Origin: Cupriavidus basilensis OR16
GTDB lineage: Bacteria > Pseudomonadota > Gammaproteobacteria > Burkholderiales > Burkholderiaceae
Length of the DNA stretch: 64,000 nucleotides
Direction of reading: 5' to 3'
Assembly: GCF_000243095.1 (NCBI RefSeq)
Contig: NZ_AHJE01000020.1
Coordinates: 1 to 64,000, forward strand
Shown piece after piece: positions 39,968 through 51,110 of this stretch. A model generated the notes under the pieces. The model was not told the DNA's origin and ran no database searches. It worked only from the letters and a program-made list of their open reading frames with translations. The position numbers and the translations under genes were made by a program. The first letter of the stretch is position 1; each line of letters begins with the position of its first letter.

Positions 39968-40816
39968 ATGACAACCACGAAAGTCCTGGATTACTTTGCC
40001 AGTCTCGTGGCAGATGAGAACGGTATCCCGCTTACCGAGACCGTGCTCTCGATCGCCCAGGACGCCTATCCGGACCTGGACCTGCAGGCCGAGCTCGCAG
40101 CGCTCGACATGCTCGCGGTACGCCTGAAGCGCCGCGTCGCCGACGGCACGCCGGCCATCCAGCGCATGCGCCTGCTCAATCATTTCTTCTACCGCGACCT
40201 GGGCTTCGGCGCCAACGCGAACGACTACTACGACCCCGACAACTCGTACCTGAACGTCGTGCTCAAGCAGCGCCGCGGCATCCCGATTTCGCTTGCGGTG
40301 CTCTATATGGAACTGGGCCAGCACATCGGGCTGCCGCTCAAGGGCGTGTCCTTCCCCAACCATTTCCTGGTGCGGATGTCGATTCCGGCCGGCGAGGTGG
40401 TGGTGGACCCGCTCACCGGCGAGACCTTGTCCAAGGAGCAGTTGCAGGAGATGCTCGACCCGCACCTGGAGCGCGAGGGCATTGCTGACCCCAACGAGGT
40501 GCCGCTGGGCCTGTTCCTGCAGGTGGCCAGCCACCGCGAGATCGTGGCGCGCGTGCTGCGCAATCTCAAGTCGATCTATCTGCAGGAGTCGCGCTGGCAG
40601 CGCTTGCTGGCGGTGCAGAACCGCCTGGTGATCCTGCTGCCCGGCTCGATCGAGGAAGTGCGTGACCGCGGGCTGGCTTATGCCAACCTGGAGTGCTTCC
40701 GCCCGGCGCTGGCGGACCTGGAAGCCTATGTGATAGCGCGCCCGGATGCGGCCGACACCACCCAGATCCGCGACCGCATGCCGGCGCTGCGCATGATGAG
40801 CCGCAGCGTCAGCTGA
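39968..40816 (+). CDS. SirB1-family transglutaminase-like/TPR protein
   Basis: A 282-residue protein of the SirB1 family: a transglutaminase-like core (NHFFYRDLGFGANANDYYDPDNSYLN in part, RRGIPISLAVLYMELG, GVSFPNHFLVR) followed from about residue 190 by a helical TPR-like C-terminus. The family has no proven enzymatic activity. The ATG at 39968 is preceded by AGGAAAG. Intact. Confidence 0.85.
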   Translation: MTTTKVLDYFASLVADENGIPLTETVLSIAQDAYPDLDLQAELAALDMLAVRLKRRVADGTPAIQRMRLLNHFFYRDLGFGANANDYYDPDNSYLNVVLKQRRGIPISLAVLYMELGQHIGLPLKGVSFPNHFLVRMSIPAGEVVVDPLTGETLSKEQLQEMLDPHLEREGIADPNEVPLGLFLQVASHREIVARVLRNLKSIYLQESRWQRLLAVQNRLVILLPGSIEEVRDRGLAYANLECFRPALADLEAYVIARPDAADTTQIRDRMPALRMMSRSVS

Positions 40817-40854
40817 TGCGCAAGCCGGGGCAGGCCGTGGCCCGCCCCACCGGC

Positions 40855-41508
40855 TCAGGAAGGACGGCGCTTGGCCCCCCGCACGAGCTTCCATAGCCCG
40901 CCCAGCACCAGCGGCACCACCGCCGCGCCGATGCCCGCCAGCACGATCAGGTTCAGGTACTGCTTGATGAACGGCAGGTTGCCGAAGAAGTAGCCGGCAA
41001 ACACCAGGCCCAGCACCCAGGCCGCCGCGCCGATCACGTTGAACAGCTGGAACTTGGCGAAGGTCATCTGCGACACGCCGGCCACGAACGGCGCGAAGGT
41101 ACGCACGATCGGCAGGAACCGCGCCATCACCAGCATCTTGCCGCCATGGCGCTCATAAAAATCGTGGGTCTTGCGCAGCGCCTGCTGGTCAAGAAAGCGC
41201 CAATGCCCGTCGAACACCTTCGGGCCGACCCAGCTTCCCACGAAGTAGTTGACCGTATTGCCGCCAATCGCCGCCACCAGCAGCAGGCCGACCAGCGCCC
41301 ACTCGTTCATGGCGTGCGTGGCGCAGAAGGCGCCGGCAATAAACAACAGGGAGTCGCCCGGGAGGAAGGGCAGCACGACTAATCCCGTCTCGGCGAACAC
41401 GATCGCAAAGAGGATGGCGTAGACCCATGCACCGTAGTTCTGGATGACGGTGCCAAGGTATTTGTCGACGTGCAGCAGCATGTCGATGAACTGCAATGCG
41501 ATATCCAA
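40855..41508 (-). CDS. DedA family membrane protein
   Basis: A 217-residue integral membrane protein of the DedA (VTT-domain) family, linked to lipid-carrier recycling and membrane homeostasis. The family signatures are [21 protein letters not shown] in part, [13 protein letters not shown]-like [27 protein letters not shown] and a C-terminal pair of helices. The start appears to be TTG at 41508 with GGGGA upstream. Divergent from mutL. Intact. Confidence 0.88.
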   Translation of the reverse strand: MDIALQFIDMLLHVDKYLGTVIQNYGAWVYAILFAIVFAETGLVVLPFLPGDSLLFIAGAFCATHAMNEWALVGLLLVAAIGGNTVNYFVGSWVGPKVFDGHWRFLDQQALRKTHDFYERHGGKMLVMARFLPIVRTFAPFVAGVSQMTFAKFQLFNVIGAAAWVLGLVFAGYFFGNLPFIKQYLNLIVLAGIGAAVVPLVLGGLWKLVRGAKRRPS

Positions 41509-41624
41509 TTCGATCCCCGTTCTCTATTCAGCCGACATCATACAAGACCGGACAGGCGGCAAAGCCACCTTGCCTGGCCACTTTCCACACGCCGGGCGTG
41601 CGTCGGCCAAGCGGCGCACCCACG

Positions 41625-41630
41625 TATAAT
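41625..41630 (+). promoter_or_regulatory. -10 box immediately before mutL
   Basis: A perfect TATAAT ends 7 bp before the mutL ATG, so transcription from it would begin at or next to the start codon and give a leaderless mRNA. The -35 element is weak. Confidence 0.4.
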
Positions 41631-41637
41631 TCCGCCC

Positions 41638-43694
41638 ATGCCTGCCCAAGCCCCGCACCCCGCCCAGCCGCTCCGTCCCATCCGCCCCCTGCCCGACCAG
41701 CTGATCAGCCAGATCGCGGCCGGCGAGGTGGTGGAACGTCCCGCCTCCGTGGTCAAGGAACTGCTGGAGAACGCGCTGGACGCGGGCGCCACCCAGCTCA
41801 ATATCCGCCTCGAGAGGGGGGCGTGCGCCGCATCGTGATCGCCGACAACGGCTGCGGCATCCCCGCCGCCGAACTGCCGGTCGCGCTGATGCGCCACGCC
41901 ACCAGCAAGATCGCATCGCTGGGCGAGCTCGAAGCCGTGCTGACCCTGGGCTTTCGCGGCGAGGCGCTGGCCTCGATCGCCTCGGTATCCGAGCTGACCC
42001 TGACCAGCCGCACCGCCAGCGATTCGCATGCGATGCAGGTGGTTGCCGACACCGGCGTGGTACAACCCGCATCCGGTGGCGTGGGCACCACCGTGGACGT
42101 GCAGCACCTTTACTTCAACACGCCGGCACGCAGAAAGTTCCTGAAAACGGAACAAACTGAGTTTGGCCATTGCCTGGAGATGGTGCGGCGGGCGGCGCTG
42201 GCACGCCCGGACGTGGCCATCTCGGTCCATCACAACGGCAAGCCAATGGAGCACTGGAACGCTGGCGACGTCGCCACGCGCACGGGCCAGGTGCTGGGCG
42301 CCGACTTCGCCAATGCCCGGCTGCCGCTGGATGAAGAGGCCGGCACCCTGCACTTGTATGGCTTTGCCGGGCTGCCCACCGCGTCACGCGGCCGCCCGGA
42401 CCAGCAATTCTTCTTCGTCAACGGCCGCTACGTGCGGGACAAGCTGCTGACCCATGCGGTGCGCAGCGCCTATCAGGACGTGCTGCACGGCGACCGCTTC
42501 CCCTCCTACGTGCTGTGCCTGGACCTGCCGCCCGAGATGGTGGACGTGAATGTGCACCCGTCCAAGATCGAAGTGCGTTTCCGTGAATCTCGCTCGGTGC
42601 ACCAGTTTGTCTACCACGCCGTGCAGCGTTGCCTGGCGCGGCAGGCCGGCGAGCAGGGCGACAGCCTGCATACGTCGGTCGACTCGGCCGATGGGGCGGC
42701 GGTGGAGCCGCTTGGCGGCGCCGGCGGATTCCCGGGCGCGCGCAGCTTTGGCGGCGGCTCCAGCAGCTCCAGTGGCACCAGCGGCACCAGCGGCACCGCT
42801 GGCTTCGGCGGATCGGGCAGGAGCGGCGGCATGGGCGGCGGCGCGAGCCCGCGCCCATGGGTCGACTACACCGCCGCCGCGCGGCAGACCGAGCTCGGCG
42901 TGGCGCAGCCCCGGCAGGCGTACCTCGGCATGGTGCGCGACGCGATCCAGCCGGGAGGCGGGTTTTCACGCTCGCCCGCCGCCTACGCGCCGCCGTCCGG
43001 CCCGGGCGCCACGCCTCCGGCCTGGCTGGCCGATGCGCAAGCCGCACGCGAGAACGACCCGCCCGGCCTGCTGGACCCGTTGGCCCGCCAGGAACTTCCC
43101 GAAGACGAGGCCAGCCCGCTGGGCTATGCCATCGCGCAGCTGCACGGCATCTATGTGCTGGCGCAGAACGCGCGCGGCCTGGTGCTGGTGGATATGCACG
43201 CCGCCCACGAGCGCATCCTCTACGAGCAGATCAAGACCGCGCTCGAAGCGCGCGAGCTCGCGGTGCAGTCGCTGCTGATCCCGGTCACGCTCACGGCCAA
43301 CCCGGTGGAAATCGGCACGGCCGAGGAGCACCAGGAGACCCTTACCCTGCTCGGCTTCGACATCGCGCAGGTCTCACCCACCACGCTGGCGATCCGCGCG
43401 ATTCCCGCCCTGCTCAAGCAGGCAGACACCGAAGCCCTGGCGCGCGACGTGCTGCGCGACCTGCAAGCCTTCGGCGGCTCGCGCGTGCTGGTCGAGCGCC
43501 AGAACGAACTGCTGGCCACGCTGGCTTGCCACAGCGCGGTGCGCGCCAACCGCAAGCTCACGCTGGAAGAAATGAACGCGCTGCTGCGCCAGATGGAGCA
43601 GACCGAGCGCGCCGACCAGTGCAATCACGGCCGGCCCACCTGGGTGCAGCTGACCGTGGCCGAGCTCGACCGCCTGTTCCTGCGCGGGCAGTAA
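41638..43694 (+). pseudogene. mutL: DNA mismatch repair protein MutL, one-base frameshift
   Basis: MutL links MutS mismatch recognition to strand incision. The N-terminal GHKL ATPase begins in frame 1 ([32 protein letters not shown]). At about 41814, within CTCGAGAGGGGGGC, one G is missing relative to the expected Leu-Glu-Glu-Gly-Gly-Val, and the rest is read in the next frame: DNGCGI, TLGFRGEALASI and the transducer domain. A Gly/Ser linker near residues 375-400 leads to the dimerisation domain with [12 protein letters not shown], the latent-endonuclease motif, and the end. About 685 residues if repaired. As written the product stops after about 66 codons, predicting loss of mismatch repair. 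Confidence 0.92.
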
Positions 43695-43714
43695 GCCGCG
43701 TGCCCCACGACTTG

Positions 43715-44701
43715 ATGACAACAGCCTCATCCAGCGGCACCGCCGCAGCCGCATCAGGCCACGCGCCGGTGGTCTGCCTGCTCGGCCCTACCGCCTCCGG
43801 CAAGACCGCCGCGGCGCTGGCGCTGGCCGCGCAGACACCGATCGAAATCATCAGCCTGGACTCGGCGCTGGTCTACCGCGAGATGGACATCGGCACCGCC
43901 AAGCCCTCGCCCGCCGAACTCGCCGCGGTGCCGCACCACCTGATCGACATCATCGATCCGGCCGACAGCTACTCGGCCGCCCAGTTCGTCACCGACGCCG
44001 AGCGGCTGATCGCGGAGATCCGCGCGCGCGGCCGCGAGCCGCTGATCGTCGGCGGCACCATGTTGTACTACAAGGCGCTGACGCAGGGCCTGAATGACCT
44101 GCCGCAGGCCGATCCGGCCCTGCGCGCCGAACTGGACGCGCTGGCCGCCGAGCGCGGCTGGCCGGCGCTGCACGCCATGCTGGCCGAGATCGACCCGGTC
44201 ACCGCGGCGCGCCTCGCACCCAACGATGCGCAGCGCATCCAGCGCGCGCTGGAAATCCACCGCCTGTCCGGCCAGCCCATGTCGGCACTGCTGGCAAGGC
44301 AGGCCGACGAACGCACCTTTGCCGGCGCGGCCGACCGCCGTTATCGGGTGATCGCGCTGGAGCCATCCGAGCGCGCCGTGCTGCACGCGCGCATCGCCAA
44401 GCGCTACGACGCCATGCTGGCCGGCGGCTTTATCGAGGAAGTGGAACGGCTGCGCGCGCGCGGCGACCTGCAACCCACACTGCCGTCGATCCGCTGCGTC
44501 GGCTACCGGCAGGTCTGGGAATACCTCGACGGCGAGACCGATTTCGACACCATGCGCGAACGCGGCCTGGCGGCGACCCGCCAGCTCTGCAAGCGCCAGT
44601 TGACCTGGCTGCGCAGCACGCCGGAGCGGGAAGTGGTGGACTGCCTGGCGGCGGACTACGTCTCGCAGGTAGCAAGGCTGGCAAGGATCGGGCAGGCATA
44701 G
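43715..44701 (+). CDS. miaA: tRNA dimethylallyltransferase
   Basis: A 328-residue enzyme that transfers dimethylallyl from DMAPP to A37 of tRNAs reading UNN codons. Its substrate comes from the IspH step. It shows the P-loop [25 protein letters not shown], the tRNA-binding YYKALTQGL and [18 protein letters not shown], and the C-terminal [14 protein letters not shown]. It follows mutL by about 20 bp, the classic mutL-miaA pair. The start could also be GTG at 43700. Intact. Confidence 0.94.
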   Translation: MTTASSSGTAAAASGHAPVVCLLGPTASGKTAAALALAAQTPIEIISLDSALVYREMDIGTAKPSPAELAAVPHHLIDIIDPADSYSAAQFVTDAERLIAEIRARGREPLIVGGTMLYYKALTQGLNDLPQADPALRAELDALAAERGWPALHAMLAEIDPVTAARLAPNDAQRIQRALEIHRLSGQPMSALLARQADERTFAGAADRRYRVIALEPSERAVLHARIAKRYDAMLAGGFIEEVERLRARGDLQPTLPSIRCVGYRQVWEYLDGETDFDTMRERGLAATRQLCKRQLTWLRSTPEREVVDCLAADYVSQVARLARIGQA

Positions 44702-44774
44702 CCGCACCGGGGAACGGGCGTGACCAATCGGCGATAATCTTCGTTTATCTCTTGCCGACAACGTCAATCCCGCC

Positions 44775-45278
44775 ATGTCCTCCACCGAGTTCGTTCTGCG
44801 CCCCGCCACTTCCAACGACTGCGAGGCCTTGCTCGCGCTGATCACGGGACTGGCCGAATACGAGAAGCTCACCCACCTGGTCGAAGCCACGCCGGAAAAG
44901 CTGCGCGAGGCGCTGTTCGGTACGCGCCCCCATGCCGAGGCCGTGCTGGTGGAGGTCCCCGGCACGCAGGGTCCGCAGGCCGTCGGGTTCGCCTTGTTCT
45001 TCCACAATTTCTCGACCTTCCTGGCCAAGCCCGGACTGTATCTGGAAGACCTCTATGTCGACCCCGCCTGGCGCGGCCATGGGCTGGGCAAGGTCCTGCT
45101 CAAGCATCTTGCGGCGCTGGCGGTGGAACGCGGCTGCGGCCGCTTTGAATGGAGCGTGCTGGACTGGAACACGCCTTCCATTGATTTCTACCGGGCAATG
45201 GGTGCGGACGTGATGCCGGACTGGCGGATTTGCCGGGTGACTGGGGACGCGCTGGCGAAGCTGGGGACGACGGCGTAA
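44775..45278 (+). CDS. GNAT-family N-acetyltransferase
   Basis: A 167-residue single GNAT domain. It shows the N-terminal strand [17 protein letters not shown], the central [22 protein letters not shown] typical of the spermidine/thialysine acetyltransferase-like branch, and the acetyl-CoA pyrophosphate loop [10 protein letters not shown]. Substrate unknown. Its 3' end lies about 70 bp from the damaged end of purM. Intact. Confidence 0.88.
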   Translation: MSSTEFVLRPATSNDCEALLALITGLAEYEKLTHLVEATPEKLREALFGTRPHAEAVLVEVPGTQGPQAVGFALFFHNFSTFLAKPGLYLEDLYVDPAWRGHGLGKVLLKHLAALAVERGCGRFEWSVLDWNTPSIDFYRAMGADVMPDWRICRVTGDALAKLGTTA

Positions 45279-45351
45279 CGCCGCCGCCCATCGATCGACG
45301 GTTTTGGCCTGTCCTGCCGGCTTCGCTCAGCGCCTGGCGGGCATAAAAAAC

Positions 45352-46273
<922 letters not shown>

Positions 46274-46551
46274 GGGAACCTGCTTTTCCTGGAGTATGAA
46301 GTGAGGATTGCGGCGCTCACGACGGCGATTTGCGGCCGCGAGTCCAGTAGAATCCCAATTTTAACGGATACAGGCTTCCGGCTTCCACTTTCCGGTGTCC
46401 CGTGCCATTAAGTATGGTCCGCAGCCATTCCCGATGAAGATGATTCCGGCAGCCCCCGGTCATTCTGCCCGCGCCCTACAGGCGGTCAGCGCATGCCGGC
46501 CGCGACGCGTTTACCTGACAGATGATTCGCACTAAAAGTAACCGATAAGTC

Positions 46552-47258
46552 ATGTTTCAGCGTCCCAAGCAGCTTTCGCTTGAACTTGGCAGTCCGCCGC
46601 CCTCGACCTTCGAGAATTTTTCGTTGCGGTCAACCGCGAGCCGGTGCAGCGCCTGCGCGACCTGGCCACGGCGGTGGCGCAGGAGCGGGCGGCCGACCGC
46701 CTGATCTACCTGTGGGGCGAAGTGGGCTCGGGCCGTACCCACCTGCTGCATGCGGTCTGCGACAGCGGCTACCAGGCCGGCATCCGTTGCCGCTACCTGA
46801 GCCCGCACCACGCCTTGTCGGACTTCATCTTCGACCCGAGCTGCCAGCTCTACACCGTGGACGACGTGGAGCTGCTCGACGAAGCCCGCCAGATTGCCGT
46901 GTTCTCGCTGTACAACGAGGTCCGGGCCCACGTGCGGACCGCCATCGTGGTGGCCGGCAGCCTGGCGCCGCTGGCCATGCCTGTGCGCGAGGACCTGCGC
47001 ACGCGGCTGGGCTGGGGCCTGGTCTACCAGTTGGCACCGCTGTCGGACGAAGACAAGATGGCGGCGCTGGTGCAGGCCGCGCGCGAGCGCGGGCTGCAGC
47101 TTTCGCCGGAAATCCCGCACTGGCTGGTCACGCGCAAATATCGCGACATGCCCAGCCTGATGGCGCTGCTGGACGCGCTCGACACCTATTCACTGGAGCG
47201 CAAGCGTGCCGTCACGCTGCCCCTGCTGCGGGAAATGTTCGCCGAACTGCGAGAGTGA
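46552..47258 (+). pseudogene. hda: DnaA regulatory inactivator Hda, homopolymer frameshift
   Basis: Hda is the DnaA-related AAA+ protein that, bound to the beta clamp, switches off DnaA by ATP hydrolysis. The N-terminus MFQRPKQLSLELGS contains the clamp-binding motif QLSLEL. After FENF the frame breaks in a run of five T (46617-46621); one more T would give FENFFVAVNREPVQ and restore the rest: GEVGSGRTHLLHAV (Walker A), YTVDDVELLD (Walker B), and the C-terminal lid. 235 residues if repaired. Divergent from purM. Loss of Hda causes over-initiation in E. coli, so a consensus error is suspected. Confidence 0.9.
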
Positions 47259-47374
47259 GTCCGGGACGGCGCGACAGTGCGCCGCGGCCGGTGGCACGCA
47301 CCGTGCTTGCCATTGTTGGCATCCTGAGACGTTAAGAAAACCGTCGTAGTCACGTTAATGTAAAATCGCCGCCC

Positions 47375-48049
47375 ATGAATCTGGCATTGTTCGATCTCGA
47401 CCACACCCTGCTCCCCACCGACAGCGACCACGAATGGGGCCGTTTCCTGGTGCGCCTGGGCGTTGTCGACGAGGAATCCTACCGCCGCAGGAACGACGAG
47501 TTCTTCGGCCACTACACGGCTGGCACCCTGGATATCCAGGCTTTCCTGCGTTTCTCGCTGGCGCCGCTCGCGGCCAATCCGCGCGACCGCCTGGAAGCGT
47601 TGCGCAGCCAGTACATGCGTGAAGTGATCGATCCGGCCGTCACGCCGCAGGCGCGCGCCCTGGTCTACAAGCACCTTGACGCCGGCGACCTGTGCGCCGT
47701 AGTCACCGCCACCAATAGTTTCATCACCGCCCCGATCGCGGCAGCCTTTGGCATCAAGCACCTGATCGCCACCGAGCCGGCCACCGCCAACGGCAAGCCG
47801 GACGGCGCCTTTACTGGCGAAGTGGCAGGTATTCCCTGCTTCCGCGAGGGCAAGATCACCCGGGTGGAAGCCTGGCTAAAGAGCATGGGCACCCAATGGG
47901 ATGCCTTCGAAAACACCACCTTCTACAGCGATTCGGCCAACGACCTGCCGCTGCTGGAGAAGGTCAGCGAACCGATCGCCGCCAACCCGGACGATCGCCT
48001 GCGTCACCACGCCGCCGCGTCAGGCTGGCGCATCATGGACCTGTTCTGA
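47375..48049 (+). CDS. HAD-superfamily subfamily IB phosphatase
   Basis: A 224-residue HAD hydrolase. The nucleophile motif FDLDHTLLPTDSD is at the N-terminus, the VVTATNSFITAPIA motif II in the middle, and FYSDSANDLPLL as motif IV. Members are often labelled histidinol-phosphatase or phosphoserine-phosphatase-like; the substrate cannot be assigned. It ends one base before pcnB, so it is the first gene of an apparent HAD-pcnB-folK-kinase-panB unit. Intact. Confidence 0.87.
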   Translation: MNLALFDLDHTLLPTDSDHEWGRFLVRLGVVDEESYRRRNDEFFGHYTAGTLDIQAFLRFSLAPLAANPRDRLEALRSQYMREVIDPAVTPQARALVYKHLDAGDLCAVVTATNSFITAPIAAAFGIKHLIATEPATANGKPDGAFTGEVAGIPCFREGKITRVEAWLKSMGTQWDAFENTTFYSDSANDLPLLEKVSEPIAANPDDRLRHHAAASGWRIMDLF

Positions 48050-48050
48050 C

Positions 48051-49651
48051 GTGATCAAAAAGCTAATCAACCGGCTGCTAGGCAAGCCGGGCACCCAGCA
48101 GCGCCCCGTCAAACGCCGCGGCCAGCGCGCCCATGCACCCAACATCGTGGCGCATGCCGAGCACCAGATCGATCAGTCGCTGATCTCGCGCAACGCCATC
48201 AAGGTCACCTCCACGCTGCAGCAGGCAGGCTACGACGCGTTTATCGTCGGCGGCGCGGTGCGTGACCTGTTGCTGGGCATCAAGCCCAAGGACTTCGACG
48301 TCGCCACCAACGCCACGCCCGACCAGGTGCAGGCGCTGTTCCGCCGCTCGCGCATCATCGGCCGGCGCTTCCAGATCGTGCACGTGACGTTCTATGGCGG
48401 GCGCGAGCAGGAAATCATCGAGGTCTCGACCTTCCGCGCGCTGGTCGACGCGGTGGCCAGCGAGACCCTGCCCGAAGGGCGGCGCCTCAAGCGCTCGGAG
48501 CTCGACAGCAAGACCCACGCGATCGACGCCTCCGGCCGCGTGCTGCGCGACAACGTGTGGGGATCGCAGGCGGAAGACGCGGAACGCCGCGACTTCACCA
48601 TCAACGCCATGTACTACGACCCGGCCCAGCAACTGGTGTACGACTACCACCAGGGCATGGAAGACATCCGCGCGCGCACGCTGCGCATGATCGGCGACCC
48701 GGTCACGCGCTACCGCGAAGATCCCATCCGCATGCTGCGCGTGGTGCGCTTTGCCGCCAAGACCGGCTTCACGATCGACGAGGATACCCGCCAGCCGATC
48801 GCCGACCTCGCCTCGCTGATCCACAACGTGCCCAGCGCGCGCCTGTTCGACGAAATGCTCAAGCTGCTGATGTCGGGCCACGCCTGGGCGTCGCTGCAGG
48901 AGCTGCGCAAGGCGGGCCTGCACCGCGGCCTGCTGCCGCTGCTGGATGTGGCGCTGGAGCAGCCGATGGGCCAGCGTTTCGTGCAGCTGGCGCTGGACAA
49001 TACGGACCAGCGCGTGCAGGTTGGCAAGCCGGTGTCGCCGGGCTTCCTGTTTGCCGCGTTGCTGTGGCACCACGTGCTGCAGCGCTGGACCACGCTGCGT
49101 GAGGAAGGCGAACACGCGATCGCCGCGCTCAATATCGCCATGGATGACGTGCTGGAACGCCAGACCGGCCAGCTCGCCGCTTTGTCACCGACATGCGGGA
49201 TATCTGGGGCATGCAGCCGCGCTTCGAAAAGCGCTTGGGCCGCATGCCGTTCCGCCTGATCGAGTCGCCGCGCTTCCGCGCCGGCTTCGACTTCCTCTAC
49301 CTGCGCTGCGAATCCGGCGAGCAGCCGGCTGAACTGGCGAAATGGTGGCAGGATTTCCAGGATGCCGATAACCACGGCCGCGAAGACCTGATCGAGGCCG
49401 TGCGCCCGGTGCGCGGCGGCGGCAAGCAAGGCGGCGGCAGCGGCGGCACGGGCAACACCGAAGGTGGCGAGCCCGCCGACGACGGCGACAGCGCCGAGAG
49501 CGGCGGCCCGGCACGCAAGAAGCGCCGCCGGCGCAGTCCGCGGAAATCGGATAAAGTTTCTCCGCGGAGTGATATGGACGCGAGCCAGGATTCCGGCTCC
49601 ACTGCAGACCGGAAAACCGGCAAGGTACGCGTCCAGCCGGAGGAATCGTAA
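48051..49651 (+). pseudogene. pcnB: Poly(A) polymerase I, about 10-bp deletion
   Basis: PcnB adds poly(A) tails that mark RNA for decay. It starts with GTG at 48051. The nucleotidyltransferase head is complete: IVGGAVRDLLLGIKPKDFDV with the DxD metal ligands, RRFQIVHVTF, RRDFTINAMYYDP and REDPIRMLRVVRF. Around 49176-49180 the frame shifts: QTGQLA should be followed by a few residues and RFVTDMRDIW, but CAGCTCGC joins CGCTTTGTC directly. A deletion of about 10 bp between CGC repeats explains both. The second frame continues to a Gly-rich and Lys/Arg-rich basic tail and ends at 49651, overlapping folK by one base. As written, about 60% of the RNA-binding tail region is lost. Confidence 0.88.
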
Positions 49652-50169
49652 TGACACTTGCCTTTATCGGCATCGGAGCCAACCTGGGTGACGCCCGGCA
49701 GGCCTTGAAAGATGCCATCGTATGCCTGGCCCAGCAGGTCGGCATCACGGTGCTGGCGAGATCGTCGCTTTACCGCACGGCCCCGGTCGATGCGACGGGC
49801 GACGACTACTACAACGCGGTGGTCAAGGTAGAGACCTCGTTCACCGCCGCCCAGTTATTGCGCATCTGTCACCACATCGAGGATCAGTTCGGACGCGAGC
49901 GGCCTTTCCGCAATGCACCGCGCACCCTCGACCTGGACCTGCTGGTCTTTGGCGACGAAATCCATCAGGACGAAAAGCTGGCCGTGCCGCACCCGCGCGT
50001 GGCCGAGCGCGCCTTCACGCTGGTGCCGCTGCTGGAGCTCGATGGCGAACTGGTCATCCCCGGCCTCGGCCGCGCGGCGGATTACCTGAGCGCGGTCAGC
50101 GCGCAGCGCGTCGAGAAGGTCTCCTTTTGCAAGTGCACGCGGCTGCTGGACGCCAGCGGCGACGCCTGA
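49651..50169 (+). CDS. folK: 2-amino-4-hydroxy-6-hydroxymethyldihydropteridine diphosphokinase
   Basis: A 172-residue HPPK that pyrophosphorylates the pterin precursor of folate. It shows FIGIGANLGDARQAL, SSLYRTAPVDATGDDYYNAVV, the catalytic block FGRERPFRNAPRTLDLDLLVFG (in part) with its metal aspartates, and LAVPHPRVAERAFTLVPLLEL. The pcnB-folK-panB order is widespread in proteobacteria. The adjacent pabB-pabC fusion (53.4 kb) makes the other folate precursor. Intact. Confidence 0.95.
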   Translation: MTLAFIGIGANLGDARQALKDAIVCLAQQVGITVLARSSLYRTAPVDATGDDYYNAVVKVETSFTAAQLLRICHHIEDQFGRERPFRNAPRTLDLDLLVFGDEIHQDEKLAVPHPRVAERAFTLVPLLELDGELVIPGLGRAADYLSAVSAQRVEKVSFCKCTRLLDASGDA

Positions 50170-50260
50170 AGCGATGGCTGGCAGCGGCAAGCCGGCCCCG
50201 CTTGCTCCGCCCTGCACCACCCTGTACCGTGTAGTTCCCCCTAGCCGACCGGACCCGCCC

Positions 50261-50902
50261 ATGCTCGAACACCTGCGCCGCATCGTGGTGGAAGGCCCCA
50301 TCGGAGCCGGCAAGACTGCGCTCGCGCAACGCCTGGCGCAAACCCTGCGCACCGGCGAATTACTCGATGCGGCACGTGAAAACCCCTTCCTGGAACGCTA
50401 CTACCGCGAGCCCGCGCGCTACGCGCTGCCGCTGCAGCTGTCCCTGATGAACCAGCGCGCCCAGCAGCTCAAGGCCTGGCAGGCGGCATTGCTGGCGGGC
50501 CAGCGCATGGTGGGCGATTTCCTGTACACCAGGGACCGCCTCTACGCCGGGCTGACCCTGCCGGAAGACGAACTGGCGCTGTACGACGCCCTCGCAGCAC
50601 GCCTGCCGGCCCAGAGCCAGCGCGTGGACCTCGTCATCGTGCTGCAAGCCACGCCCGCCCTGCTGCGCGAACGCATCGCCCGGCGCAACGTGCCCGGCGA
50701 GTCCAGCATCGACGATGCCTATATGGAGCGGTTGTCGGATGCCTATGGCGAGCTGTTCCATCGCTATGACGAGGCGCCGGTCATGATCGTCGACACCGCA
50801 CACTTCAGTCCGGTAGACAACGACGCCGATTTCCGTACACTACTGTCGCGCATCGAAAACATGCGTGGCCGCAAGGCCTTTCTCAATCTCGCTGCGCCCT
50901 GA
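50261..50902 (+). CDS. Deoxynucleoside kinase family protein
   Basis: A 213-residue P-loop kinase of the deoxynucleoside kinase family (deoxyadenosine/deoxyguanosine kinase-like). It shows the Walker A VEGPIGAGKTALAQRL at residues 10-25, ENPFLERYYREPARYA, the DRLYAG region, and the LID arginines in LLRERIARRNVPGE. Such kinases salvage deoxynucleosides; the preferred base is not readable. The start at 50261 begins conserved sequence, though an in-frame ATG at 50174 near the folK stop is possible. It lies between folK and panB, a position conserved in related genera. Intact. Confidence 0.85.
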   Translation: MLEHLRRIVVEGPIGAGKTALAQRLAQTLRTGELLDAARENPFLERYYREPARYALPLQLSLMNQRAQQLKAWQAALLAGQRMVGDFLYTRDRLYAGLTLPEDELALYDALAARLPAQSQRVDLVIVLQATPALLRERIARRNVPGESSIDDAYMERLSDAYGELFHRYDEAPVMIVDTAHFSPVDNDADFRTLLSRIENMRGRKAFLNLAAP

Positions 50903-51110
50903 CAGGTTCCCGCCTGCCAGCCTTCACCATAACGACAGCAGTCGCTGCCGCGAATCCCGTGGCCCCATCCTGGGCCACCCGCCGCGCGCAGTACGAACTG
51001 AAGGGGGCAAAGGACTTGCCGCACGGATGCAGATGCGTTGATGCACCGAGCATGAATGCACTGCGGCATTGCGGCCGGCCCGACTCCCGTCTCTCTACCG
51101 GCCCAACGTC

